Position numbers and translations under genes: made by a program. From Autumnicola edwardsiae (lineage in GTDB: Bacteria > Bacteroidota > Bacteroidia > Flavobacteriales > Flavobacteriaceae), in NCBI RefSeq assembly GCF_031846505.1, contig NZ_JAVRHP010000029.1, positions 1 to 38,041 of the forward strand: a stretch of 38,041 bases of DNA, given 5' to 3'. Under the pieces are notes generated by a model that saw only the letters and a program-made list of their open reading frames with translations, was not told the origin of the DNA and did not search any database. Positions 31,897-38,041 of the stretch are shown here, in pieces. Each line of letters opens with the position of its first letter. Within the stretch, counting starts at the first letter, position 1.

Positions 31897-33096
31897 ATGG
31901 CCCAGCAGGTTTCCCCTTTTACAAAAGAGCAACTCATTCCGCAGGAAGAAATGCTTGAAATTCACAGGAATAAGGGAGAACTTTTTATTGGTATTCCCAA
32001 AGAAACTTCTTATCAGGAAAAACGGGTGTGCCTTAGTCCCGACGCGGTTGCCGCGATCACCTCTAACGGGCACAGGGTACTTATGGAATCTGGCGCGGGA
32101 AGCCTTGCCCGCTTTAGCGACAGAGATTATTCTAACGCCGGTGCCGAAATTACCCGGGATACAAAGAAGGTTTTTTCCTGCCCCACCATTTTAAAGATGG
32201 AGCCACCTTCTATGGAGGAGCTGGAAATGATCAATCCGCAAACTACGCTTATTTCGGCGCTTCAGTTAAAGACCCAGTGCAAGGAATATTTTCAGAAACT
32301 GGCTTCCAAGCGTATCACTGCCCTAGGATTTGAATTCATCCGGGATGAGGATGGCAGCTACCCAATTGTTAAGGCACTCAGCGAAATTGCAGGTACCGCT
32401 TCTGTTCTTATTGCTTCAGAAATAATGAGTAACCATGCCAGAGGTAACGGGCTCATGTTTGGGAACATAAGCGGCGTTCCTCCTATAGAAGTAGTAATTC
32501 TTGGCGCAGGAACGGTGGGGGAATTCGCCACCAGATCTGCCCTGGGACTTGGCGCAAGTGTAAAAGTTTTTGACAGTTCCCTTACCAGGTTAAGAAGTAT
32601 CCAATCCAGCCTGGGACAACCGTTTTACACCTCTACCATCCAGCCAAAAAATTTAAGCAAAGCCCTTAAGCGCTGCGATGTTTTAATAGGTGCCGTTCGC
32701 GGAAAAAACCGGTCGCCGGTATTGATTACCGAGGATATGGTGTCTACTATGAAGCGTGGTGCTGTGATTATAGATGTGAGTATAGATATGGGAGGTTGCG
32801 TGGAAACCAGCGAAATTACTTCTCACGACAATCCCATTTTTGAAAAGCACAATGTTATTCATTACTGCGTTCCCAATATTCCTTCCCGGTATGCACGCAC
32901 TTCTTCTTTATCAATAAGCAATATTTTCACTCCTTATTTACTTCATATTGCTGAAGAGGGTGGCCTGGAGAATACATTGCGTTTCGATAAAGGACTGCGA
33001 AGCGGTCTCTATTTTTACCACGGAATTTTGACAAATAAATCTATAGCAGACTGGTTTGATCTAACTTACAGGGATATTAATCTTCTTATTTTCTGA
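31897..33096 (+). CDS. ald: Alanine dehydrogenase
   Basis: 399 residues. Reversible NAD-dependent deamination of L-alanine to pyruvate and ammonia. N-terminal catalytic domain: GIPKETSYQEKRVCLSPDAV with the substrate-binding Arg and a Lys, and HRVLMESGAG. NAD-binding domain: VVILGAGTVGEFATRSALGLGASVKVFD (GxGxxG with a downstream Asp), then DVLIGAVRG, VIIDVSIDMGGCVETS and CVPNIPSRYARTSSLSISN. The extra 25 N-terminal residues and overall length fit the flavobacterial variant of the Ald/PntA family. Some variants in this group are annotated only as Ald-like, so the substrate is likely but not certain. Confidence 0.88.
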   Translation: MAQQVSPFTKEQLIPQEEMLEIHRNKGELFIGIPKETSYQEKRVCLSPDAVAAITSNGHRVLMESGAGSLARFSDRDYSNAGAEITRDTKKVFSCPTILKMEPPSMEELEMINPQTTLISALQLKTQCKEYFQKLASKRITALGFEFIRDEDGSYPIVKALSEIAGTASVLIASEIMSNHARGNGLMFGNISGVPPIEVVILGAGTVGEFATRSALGLGASVKVFDSSLTRLRSIQSSLGQPFYTSTIQPKNLSKALKRCDVLIGAVRGKNRSPVLITEDMVSTMKRGAVIIDVSIDMGGCVETSEITSHDNPIFEKHNVIHYCVPNIPSRYARTSSLSISNIFTPYLLHIAEEGGLENTLRFDKGLRSGLYFYHGILTNKSIADWFDLTYRDINLLIF

Positions 33097-33277
33097 TATT
33101 CTTGTCCGGTTAATAAAGTGCGCCTGGACTGATTCAGAAAACGATTCACTACCTTCAGGATTCACAAAAAATTTTGATCTACAAAGTCAAAAAAAGTCCT
33201 TGCAGAAAGATGTAGTATAAGATAGCTTGGTCTTTTTTAAACCCAATGCTTTTCGATATTTTCTCGCTGAAGTTTAA

Positions 33278-33285
33278 TACTTTTG
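33278..33285 (+). promoter_or_regulatory. -7 element for the DUF4258-type gene
   Basis: TACTTTTG matches TAnnTTTG and sits 17 bases before the ATG at 33303. Confidence 0.5.
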
Positions 33286-33302
33286 CGCATATTTATTTTT
33301 AA

Positions 33303-33677
33303 ATGAAATTAGCGCATCGTTTAGGTTATTACGGCTTCGGCCTGGTATTGGGAATTATTATTTTAATGTTTTTCCTGGGAGGAAAAAAAGCTTCCTGTGA
33401 CTACTCCCCCACTGCACGCGTCCTGAAAAATATCAGGATAAAGGATAGAAACTTTTCTAATGAAGCCCTGTCTTATTTTTCCAATAACAGCATAGACACG
33501 GCTGTAGTTTCAACTATTTTAGATGAAGGAGATGTGGATTTTAGCAAAAGCGATACAGATCGTACACCCTGCAACCTTTACGTAATAATGGGAGAAACCG
33601 AATCTGGCGAACTGGAGCTTCAAATCGAAAATTGTGAGGATACGGCTACTATAGTTTCTGCTAAAAGAAGTGATTAA
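33303..33677 (+). CDS. Membrane-anchored DUF4258-type protein
   Basis: 124 residues. One N-terminal transmembrane helix (YYGFGLVLGIIILMFFLGG), then a small alpha/beta domain outside the membrane: CDYSPTARVLKNIRIKDRNFSNEALSYFS, SIDTAVVSTILDEGDVDFSKSDTD, CNLYVIMGETESGELELQIENC. The RVLKNIR / FS...A..Y / I....I..G.V.F..S pattern is that of DUF4258. Three cysteines outside the membrane could form a disulfide. Function unknown. Has its own promoter and is followed by a repeat-filled gap. Confidence 0.75.
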   Translation: MKLAHRLGYYGFGLVLGIIILMFFLGGKKASCDYSPTARVLKNIRIKDRNFSNEALSYFSNNSIDTAVVSTILDEGDVDFSKSDTDRTPCNLYVIMGETESGELELQIENCEDTATIVSAKRSD

Positions 33678-34238
33678 GTTGGAAATTTCAGTGTAATTTT
33701 CTTGTCTCCTGCTTCTTGTTTCTATTTTGTTGTGGGTTCTCGGTTGTTAGTCAAAATTCAGGTTTCAGGTTTCAAGTTAAAATTGAATGGCAGCCTTAAA
33801 ATGGCAATTTTCGGCATATAGCGTCGAGCAGAGCATAATTGAATATCTTTTTTCCTGCAGCACAGCGGTCTTGGTTCTTTTTTCCCGTTTGTTCTCAGTT
33901 GTTATTTATCGGATGTCGTTTCAAAGTTTCAGGTTTCAGGTTAAAATCGAAGGCAGCCTTAAAATGTCAAATTTCGACCTGGAATGAAGTTGGTAAAGCC
34001 AAATTTCTCCCGCCGATTTCGCTGATTTTCGCAGAAAAATCTTTTAGCGAAGCGGTCTTGCTTCTTGTTTCTCAGTTTTCAGTCGCATCGACCGGCGCAT
34101 GATCAGATGTCTTTTTTCCTGCAGCGCAGCGGTCTAGGTTCTTGGTTCTTTTTTCTTCATTCTATGGGAATTCAAAATTCAGAATAGAAAACAGTCACTA
34201 ATGCACCAAAAATCAGCGCACCAGTAACTCATAATTTT
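33678..34238. repeat. 560-base gap filled by degenerate repeats
   Basis: No believable gene; the short ORFs on the plus strand here are made of repeat sequence. Unit A, TTTCAGGTTTCA.GTTAAAAT followed by GAA.GGCAGCCTTAAAATG.CAA, occurs at 33761-33815 and 33925-33978. Unit B, CTTTTTTCCTGCAGC.CAGCG followed by GTCT.GGTTCTT, occurs at 33845-33883 and 34109-34155, with a weaker third copy near 34046-34072. A CCGCCGATTTCGCTGATTTT unit at 34011 has a relative near 23437. The order A-B-A-b-B suggests tandem duplication followed by divergence. Confidence 0.7.
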
Positions 34239-34688
34239 CTAAAGGATTTGAGCAGCATGCTCTTTTGTTTTTACTTTTTTAATGACCTCTTCAATTTGCC
34301 CATTTTCGTCAATTATAAACGTGGTACGATGAATTCCTTCGTATTCTTTTCCCATAAATTTCTTGGGACCCCAGACACCGTATGCTTTTATAACTTCCTT
34401 ATCCTCATCTGCCAGCAACGGGAAAGGTAATTCATATTTATTTTTAAAATTCTGCTGACGCTTTTTGGAATCTCCACTTACGCCAAGAATAGCATAACCG
34501 TTCTTCTCAAAATGTTTCCAGTTGTCCCGCAAATTACAGGCCTCTGCAGTACATCCAGGCGTACTTGCTTTTGGATAAAAGAAAAGAACAAGTTTCTTAC
34601 CTTTAAAATCGGATAAACTTACGGAATTCCCGTCCTGATCTTCTACTGAAAAATCTGGCGCATTGTCGCCTGCTTCTAATGTTGTCAT
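34239..34688 (-). CDS. bcp: Thioredoxin-dependent thiol peroxidase (BCP/PrxQ)
   Basis: 149 residues, standard for PrxQ-type peroxiredoxins. Reduces peroxides using a peroxidatic Cys46 in PKASTPGCTAEACNLRD; Cys51, five residues on, is the usual resolving Cys. Conserved Arg in GIHRTTFIID and the APDF start motif are present. Cytoplasmic. Divergent from nth across a 30-base gap, so the two promoters must overlap. Confidence 0.95.
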   Translation of the reverse strand: MTTLEAGDNAPDFSVEDQDGNSVSLSDFKGKKLVLFFYPKASTPGCTAEACNLRDNWKHFEKNGYAILGVSGDSKKRQQNFKNKYELPFPLLADEDKEVIKAYGVWGPKKFMGKEYEGIHRTTFIIDENGQIEEVIKKVKTKEHAAQIL

Positions 34689-34718
34689 AATTCTTATTTT
34701 TACCTAAAATTACACAAT

Positions 34719-35375
34719 ATGAACAAACAGCAAAAGGTAGAATTCGTTATTCGTACTTTAAATGAAATTTATCCTGAAGTTCCCATCCCGCTAGACCATA
34801 AAGATCCCTATACTTTACTTATTGCCGTTTTACTTTCAGCACAAAGTACCGATGTTAGAGTAAACCAGATCACACCATTACTCTTCCAGGTAGCCGATAC
34901 ACCACAAAAAATGGTTAAACTTTCTATAGAAGAAATAAGGGAAATTATAAAGCCTGTGGGACTTTCGCCTATGAAATCCAAAGGAATACACGGACTTTCA
35001 GAAATTCTTCTTGAAAAATATAACGGAGAAGTTCCTGCAGATTTTGAAGCCCTGGAAGCGCTTCCTGCAGTTGGGCACAAAACAGCGAGCGTGGTAATGT
35101 CTCAGGCTTTTAATATTCCGGCATTTCCCGTAGACACTCATATTCACCGGCTTATGTATCGCTGGAACCTTAGCAACGGAAAAAACGTGGTACAAACAGA
35201 AAAGGACGCAAAAAGATTGTTCCCAAAGGATTTATGGAACAAACTTCACCTCCAGATAATATGGTATGGCAGGCAATTTTCACCGGCACGCGGCTGGGAT
35301 CTTGAAAAGGATGTAATTACCCGTACTATTGGCCGAAAAAGTGTTCTACAGGAGTATCATAGAAAAAGCAAATAA
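34719..35375 (+). CDS. nth: Endonuclease III-type DNA glycosylase without iron-sulfur cluster
   Basis: 218 residues. Excises oxidised pyrimidines and cuts the abasic site. Helix-hairpin-helix LPAVGHKTASVV with catalytic Lys121, and catalytic Asp139 in FPVDTHIHRL. QSTDVRVNQITP in the N-terminal half is typical of Nth. The usual C-terminal C-x6-C-x2-C-x5-C loop for the [4Fe-4S] cluster is missing: after WYGRQFSPARGWDLEKDVIT the chain ends RKSVLQEYHRKSK, and the whole protein contains no cysteine. The catalytic residues are intact, so it should be active as a cluster-free form. Confidence 0.93.
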   Translation: MNKQQKVEFVIRTLNEIYPEVPIPLDHKDPYTLLIAVLLSAQSTDVRVNQITPLLFQVADTPQKMVKLSIEEIREIIKPVGLSPMKSKGIHGLSEILLEKYNGEVPADFEALEALPAVGHKTASVVMSQAFNIPAFPVDTHIHRLMYRWNLSNGKNVVQTEKDAKRLFPKDLWNKLHLQIIWYGRQFSPARGWDLEKDVITRTIGRKSVLQEYHRKSK

Positions 35376-35410
35376 TTTCTATAAATTATCTAACACTTTA
35401 TAAAAATTAA

Positions 35411-35441
35411 AAAAGACCTGTCGGCTAAAAACAGGTCTTTT
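35411..35441. terminator. Bidirectional terminator between nth and the small sigma-linked gene
   Basis: AAAAGACCTGT (35411-35421) and ACAGGTCTTTT (35431-35441) form a perfect 11-bp stem with a 9-base loop and A/T tracts on both sides. It serves nth (+) and 35449-35652 (-). Confidence 0.92.
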
Positions 35442-35448
35442 GTTCCAT

Positions 35449-35652
35449 CTAATTCAGAAGCAATTCGTACTTCCTCATTTTTCCATCTATCACACTTAAC
35501 GCTTTAGAATAATTTAAAAGAAGAGCTATTGTTTCTTCTTTTGGCGCTATTTTTTTCAATTTTCCTTCTTCCGAAGAGTTTTTTAAGTAAAGTTTCCCCA
35601 TTTGTAAATCTTTTGCGTTGGTTTTAAATAATAACGCAACCGATTCCTGCAA
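35449..35652 (-). CDS. Small hypothetical protein downstream of the sigma factor
   Basis: 67 residues, basic, no signal peptide or membrane segment: MQESVALLFKTNAKDLQMGK ... IALLLNYSKALSVIDGKMRK. Starts 8 bases after the sigma-factor stop and ends at the convergent terminator, so it is almost certainly in the sigma operon. The helix SKALSVIDGKMRKYELLL could be a partner-binding segment. No family recognised. Its size and position would suit a modulator of the sigma factor, but nothing in the sequence proves it. Confidence 0.65.
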   Translation of the reverse strand: MQESVALLFKTNAKDLQMGKLYLKNSSEEGKLKKIAPKEETIALLLNYSKALSVIDGKMRKYELLLN

Positions 35653-35660
35653 ATTGCCTG

Positions 35661-36245
35661 TTAATTTGTTAAAGTTATGTTACGTTTTTCGATAATTTTC
35701 CTCAGATTAATCAGGGCATACCGCATACGTCCCAGAGCAGTATTAATACTTACTCCCGTGCGTTCGGAAATTTCTTTAAAGCTCATGTCTTTGTAAATTC
35801 GCATGGTAAGCACTTCCAGCTGGTCTTCGGGAAGTTCTTTAATAAGTTCCTGCACATCGCTTTCGATCTGGTCCTTTATAATTTGTTTTTCAACATTAAG
35901 ATCTCCATCGCTCAACACCGAAAAAATATTAAAATCGCCGCTATTATCGAACTTCGGCATCCTTTTATTCTTTCTAAAATGGTCGATTACAAGGTTGTGA
36001 GCAATACGCATTACCCATGGAAGAAATTTTCCTTCTTCGTTGTACTTTCCTCGTTTTAGGGTATTGATAACTTTAATGAAGGTGTCCTGAAAAACATCTT
36101 CAGCAATATCTTTATCAAAAACTTTGGAGTAAATAAAACTATAAATCCGGTGCTGGTGGCGATTAATTAATTTGGAGAGGGCCTGTTCATCGCCCTGCAT
36201 ATATTCTCTTACGAGATAAGCATCGGTTATCTGTACGTTCTTCAT
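35661..36245 (-). CDS. ECF-type sigma-70 family RNA polymerase sigma factor
   Basis: 194 residues. Region 2: LINRHQHRIYSFIYSKVFDKDIAEDVFQDTFIKV (core binding and -10 recognition, about 23-57), then FLPWVMRIAHNLVIDHFRKNKRMP. Region 4: ELPEDQLEVLTMRIYKDMSFKEISERTGVSINTALGRMRYAL (about 135-180), the helix-turn-helix for the -35. No anti-sigma factor gene is adjacent; the only operon partner is a 67-residue protein. The message has a 5' leader of about 100 bases with a 10-bp hairpin ending one base from the ATG. In Porphyromonas an ECF sigma (SigP) works with PorX; whether this sigma is its counterpart cannot be told. Confidence 0.92.
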   Translation of the reverse strand: MKNVQITDAYLVREYMQGDEQALSKLINRHQHRIYSFIYSKVFDKDIAEDVFQDTFIKVINTLKRGKYNEEGKFLPWVMRIAHNLVIDHFRKNKRMPKFDNSGDFNIFSVLSDGDLNVEKQIIKDQIESDVQELIKELPEDQLEVLTMRIYKDMSFKEISERTGVSINTALGRMRYALINLRKIIEKRNITLTN

Positions 36246-36246
36246 G

Positions 36247-36309
36247 ACAGTTACTTTTTATTCCGGGCAAGGGGTCCGGGGTTAAGATTAAATTTTTAGA
36301 AGTAACTGT
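36247..36309 (-). promoter_or_regulatory. Structured 5' leader of the sigma-factor mRNA
   Basis: On the minus strand ACAGTTACTT (36309-36300) pairs perfectly with AAGTAACTGT (36256-36247), closing a 43-base loop that holds a CCGG...CCGG inner pair. The stem ends one base before the sigma ATG and covers the place where a ribosome site would be. Confidence 0.65.
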
Positions 36310-36347
36310 ATGCTATAGGCGTAGTGATAGTTTATGTTCAACAGTGC

Positions 36348-36380
36348 CAAATATAGTAACATAAAGTTGAGAAATACAAA
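36348..36380 (-). promoter_or_regulatory. Promoter of the sigma-factor operon
   Basis: Minus strand TTTG (36380-36377), a 21-base spacer and TATATTTG (36355-36348), matching TTTG / TAnnTTTG. It predicts a leader of about 100 bases. Confidence 0.7.
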
Positions 36381-36445
36381 TAAAACTTTAATTCTTTAAC
36401 ATTCCCATAAGATTTCAGCAGCTTTTTACACTGCGGGTTATTAAG

Positions 36446-36453
36446 TACCTTTG
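36446..36453 (+). promoter_or_regulatory. uvrA promoter -7 element
   Basis: TACCTTTG matches TAnnTTTG, 25 bases before the uvrA ATG. A TTTT at 36424-36427, 18 bases upstream, is one base off the -33 TTTG. Confidence 0.6.
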
Positions 36454-36478
36454 CATTCTTACTTTAGAAAAAGAGACC

Positions 36479-38041
36479 ATGAATATTGACGTTGCAAAGG
36501 TTAACCCAAAACAAAATATCATCATAAAAGGTGCAAAATTGCACAACCTCAAAAATATAAATGTTGTAATTCCCAGAAATAAATTAGTGGTCATTACGGG
36601 ACTTTCCGGATCAGGAAAATCCAGTCTCGCATTTGATACTCTTTATGCCGAAGGACAGCGTCGGTATGTAGAAAGTTTATCTTCTTATGCCCGCCAGTTT
36701 CTAGGACGACTGAACAAGCCAAAAGTTGATTATATTAAAGGGATCGCGCCTGCAATAGCCATTGAGCAAAAAGTAAATTCCACCAATCCAAGATCTACCG
36801 TTGGGACTTCTACTGAAATATATGATTACCTGAAACTTCTTTTCGCCAGAATTGGTAAAACCTATTCTCCGGTTTCCGGAAATGAAGTGAAAAAAGATAC
36901 GGTTACAGACGTGATCAACTATGTTAAATCTTTTGAAGAAGGAGAAAAATTGCTGCTCCTTGCTCCTATTCATATTGAAAAAGGAAGATCCCTTAAAAAG
37001 AAGATCGAAGTTCTTGCACAACAGGGATATAGCAGGATAAAAATTGGGAGTGATGTTAAGCGCATTGATGAAGCAGAGTTAAAAAATGTCAAGCCCGAAG
37101 AGATTTCGTTAGTTGTGGACCGGATTATTACAAAGGACGAAGAGGATTTCTACAACAGGCTTGCAGATGCTGTACAAACGGCCTTTTTTGAAGGAAAAGG
37201 AGAGCTTTTTATTGAATCTTTAGCAGATAAAAACCTGCGCCACTTCAGCAACAAATTTGAACTTGACGGAATGTCTTTCCTGGAACCCAATGTGCACCTT
37301 TTCAGTTTTAATAATCCTTACGGAGCCTGCCCAAAATGTGAAGGTTACGGGGACGTTATTGGGATTGATGAAGACCTGGTAATTCCAAACACCGGCTTAT
37401 CTGTTTACGAAAACGCAATCTTTCCGTGGAGAGGTGAAAGTATGAGCTGGTATAGAGATCAGCTCGTGAATAATTCTCATAAGTTCGACTTTCCTATTCA
37501 TAAACCTTATTTTGAATTAACAGAAGAACATAAGGCACTGGTCTGGAATGGTAATCAGTATTTTGAAGGTCTTAATCAGTTCTTTGAGTTTCTTGAAAGT
37601 AAGGCATATAAAATTCAGAATAGGGTGATGTTGTCCCGCTACCGGGGTAAAACAAAATGTTCCCTCTGTAAAGGAAAAAGATTAAGACCTGAAGCACATT
37701 ACGTAAAAATTAACGGATTAAATATTACAGATCTGGTCGAGAAACCCCTGGAAAAGGTGAGAAACTTTTTTGATAACCTGGAACTCAACCAGTATGATGA
37801 ACAAATTGCAAAACGTCTACTTACAGAAATCCGGAACCGACTCCAGTTCCTTTCCAACGTAGGCCTGGACTATTTAACTCTAAACAGAAAATCCAATACC
37901 TTGTCTGGCGGGGAATCGCAAAGGATCAACCTGGCGACCAGCCTTGGCAGCAGTCTTGTAGGATCTATGTACATCCTGGACGAACCTTCTATAGGATTGC
38001 ATCCGCGGGACACAGAGCGTTTAATTGGAGTTTTGCAGCGT
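36479..38041 (+). CDS. uvrA: Excinuclease ABC subunit A, N-terminal 521 codons
   Basis: Open from ATG at 36479 to the right edge without a stop; full-length UvrA has about 940 residues, so just over half is present. It is the DNA-damage sensor of nucleotide excision repair and loads UvrB. Visible parts: first Walker A, VVITGLSGSGKSSLAFDTLY; QRRYVESLSSYARQFLG; UvrB-binding insert region; first zinc module YGACPKCEGYG paired with KTKCSLCKGKRL; ABC signature NTLSGGESQRINLAT; Walker B MYILDEPSIGLHPRD at the edge. Divergent from the sigma factor. Confidence 0.97.
   Translation, partial: MNIDVAKVNPKQNIIIKGAKLHNLKNINVVIPRNKLVVITGLSGSGKSSLAFDTLYAEGQRRYVESLSSYARQFLGRLNKPKVDYIKGIAPAIAIEQKVNSTNPRSTVGTSTEIYDYLKLLFARIGKTYSPVSGNEVKKDTVTDVINYVKSFEEGEKLLLLAPIHIEKGRSLKKKIEVLAQQGYSRIKIGSDVKRIDEAELKNVKPEEISLVVDRIITKDEEDFYNRLADAVQTAFFEGKGELFIESLADKNLRHFSNKFELDGMSFLEPNVHLFSFNNPYGACPKCEGYGDVIGIDEDLVIPNTGLSVYENAIFPWRGESMSWYRDQLVNNSHKFDFPIHKPYFELTEEHKALVWNGNQYFEGLNQFFEFLESKAYKIQNRVMLSRYRGKTKCSLCKGKRLRPEAHYVKINGLNITDLVEKPLEKVRNFFDNLELNQYDEQIAKRLLTEIRNRLQFLSNVGLDYLTLNRKSNTLSGGESQRINLATSLGSSLVGSMYILDEPSIGLHPRDTERLIGVLQR

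Noticed and set aside
33787..34102. Two plus-strand ORFs of 66 and 87 codons
   Set aside because: They are made of the A and B repeat units, overlap in different frames and have no domain or start signals.
36701..37021. Minus-strand ORF of 106 codons inside uvrA
   Set aside because: Antisense shadow of the UvrA reading frame.

Overview
The window is a contiguous chromosomal segment from an A+T-rich Bacteroidota, most likely a member of the Flavobacteriaceae (marine or halophilic type). The evidence is: promoters of the TTTG / TAnnTTTG type in front of many genes; an LpxC-FabZ fusion; a PorX regulator (response-regulator plus PglZ-type domain); short secreted proteins starting MKN/MKK with poor Shine-Dalgarno sites; and the bacteroidotal his gene order. 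No tRNA, rRNA, CRISPR array or phage region was seen.

Region 1 (1-7576) is accessory. After the tail of a STAS-domain gene comes a five-gene cluster (637-6588): three small secreted proteins, a periplasmic protein with a two-Ig chaperone-like layout, and a ~990-residue outer-membrane protein with N-terminal Ig/NEW3-like domains, a beta-barrel and two C-terminal carboxypeptidase-regulatory-like domains. The layout resembles a chaperone-usher fibre system, but I recognise no named system. Three of the five genes carry a frameshift; the one in the barrel gene lies exactly in a (TA)6 tract, and removing one TA unit restores the frame. An eroded IS3-type transposase (7086-7500) and a palindromic repeat end the region.

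Region 2 (7588-16068, minus strand) is a complete histidine operon, hisG-hisD-hisC-hisB-hisH-hisA-hisF-hisIE. It is preceded by a promoter, a 15-codon leader peptide with four consecutive His codons and an attenuator terminator. Two non-histidine genes sit in its intergenic gaps: a four-helix-bundle (S23-type) gene between hisH and hisA, and a GIY-YIG nuclease between hisA and hisF. Each is bracketed by inverted repeats. Related repeats without a gene lie in the hisC-hisD gap and upstream of the vWA gene, and a GC-rich palindrome has entered the hisH 5' end in frame.

Region 3 (16099-28721, minus strand) is housekeeping and envelope: SPFH/prohibitin, an SDR oxidoreductase, a vWA membrane protein, fabG, sucD, then a lipid A block (lpxD, lpxC-fabZ, lpxA, efp, a second lpxD-like gene and a SnoaL-like protein), and an HD-domain hydrolase.

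Region 4 (28765-38041) is mostly plus strand: porX, tsaE, a small secreted peptide overlapping a four-helix membrane protein gene, alanine dehydrogenase and a DUF4258-type protein, followed by a repeat-rich 560-base gap. After that come divergent bcp and nth (a cysteine-free Nth), a convergent terminator, a sigma factor with a small downstream gene and a structured 5' leader, and uvrA running off the right edge.
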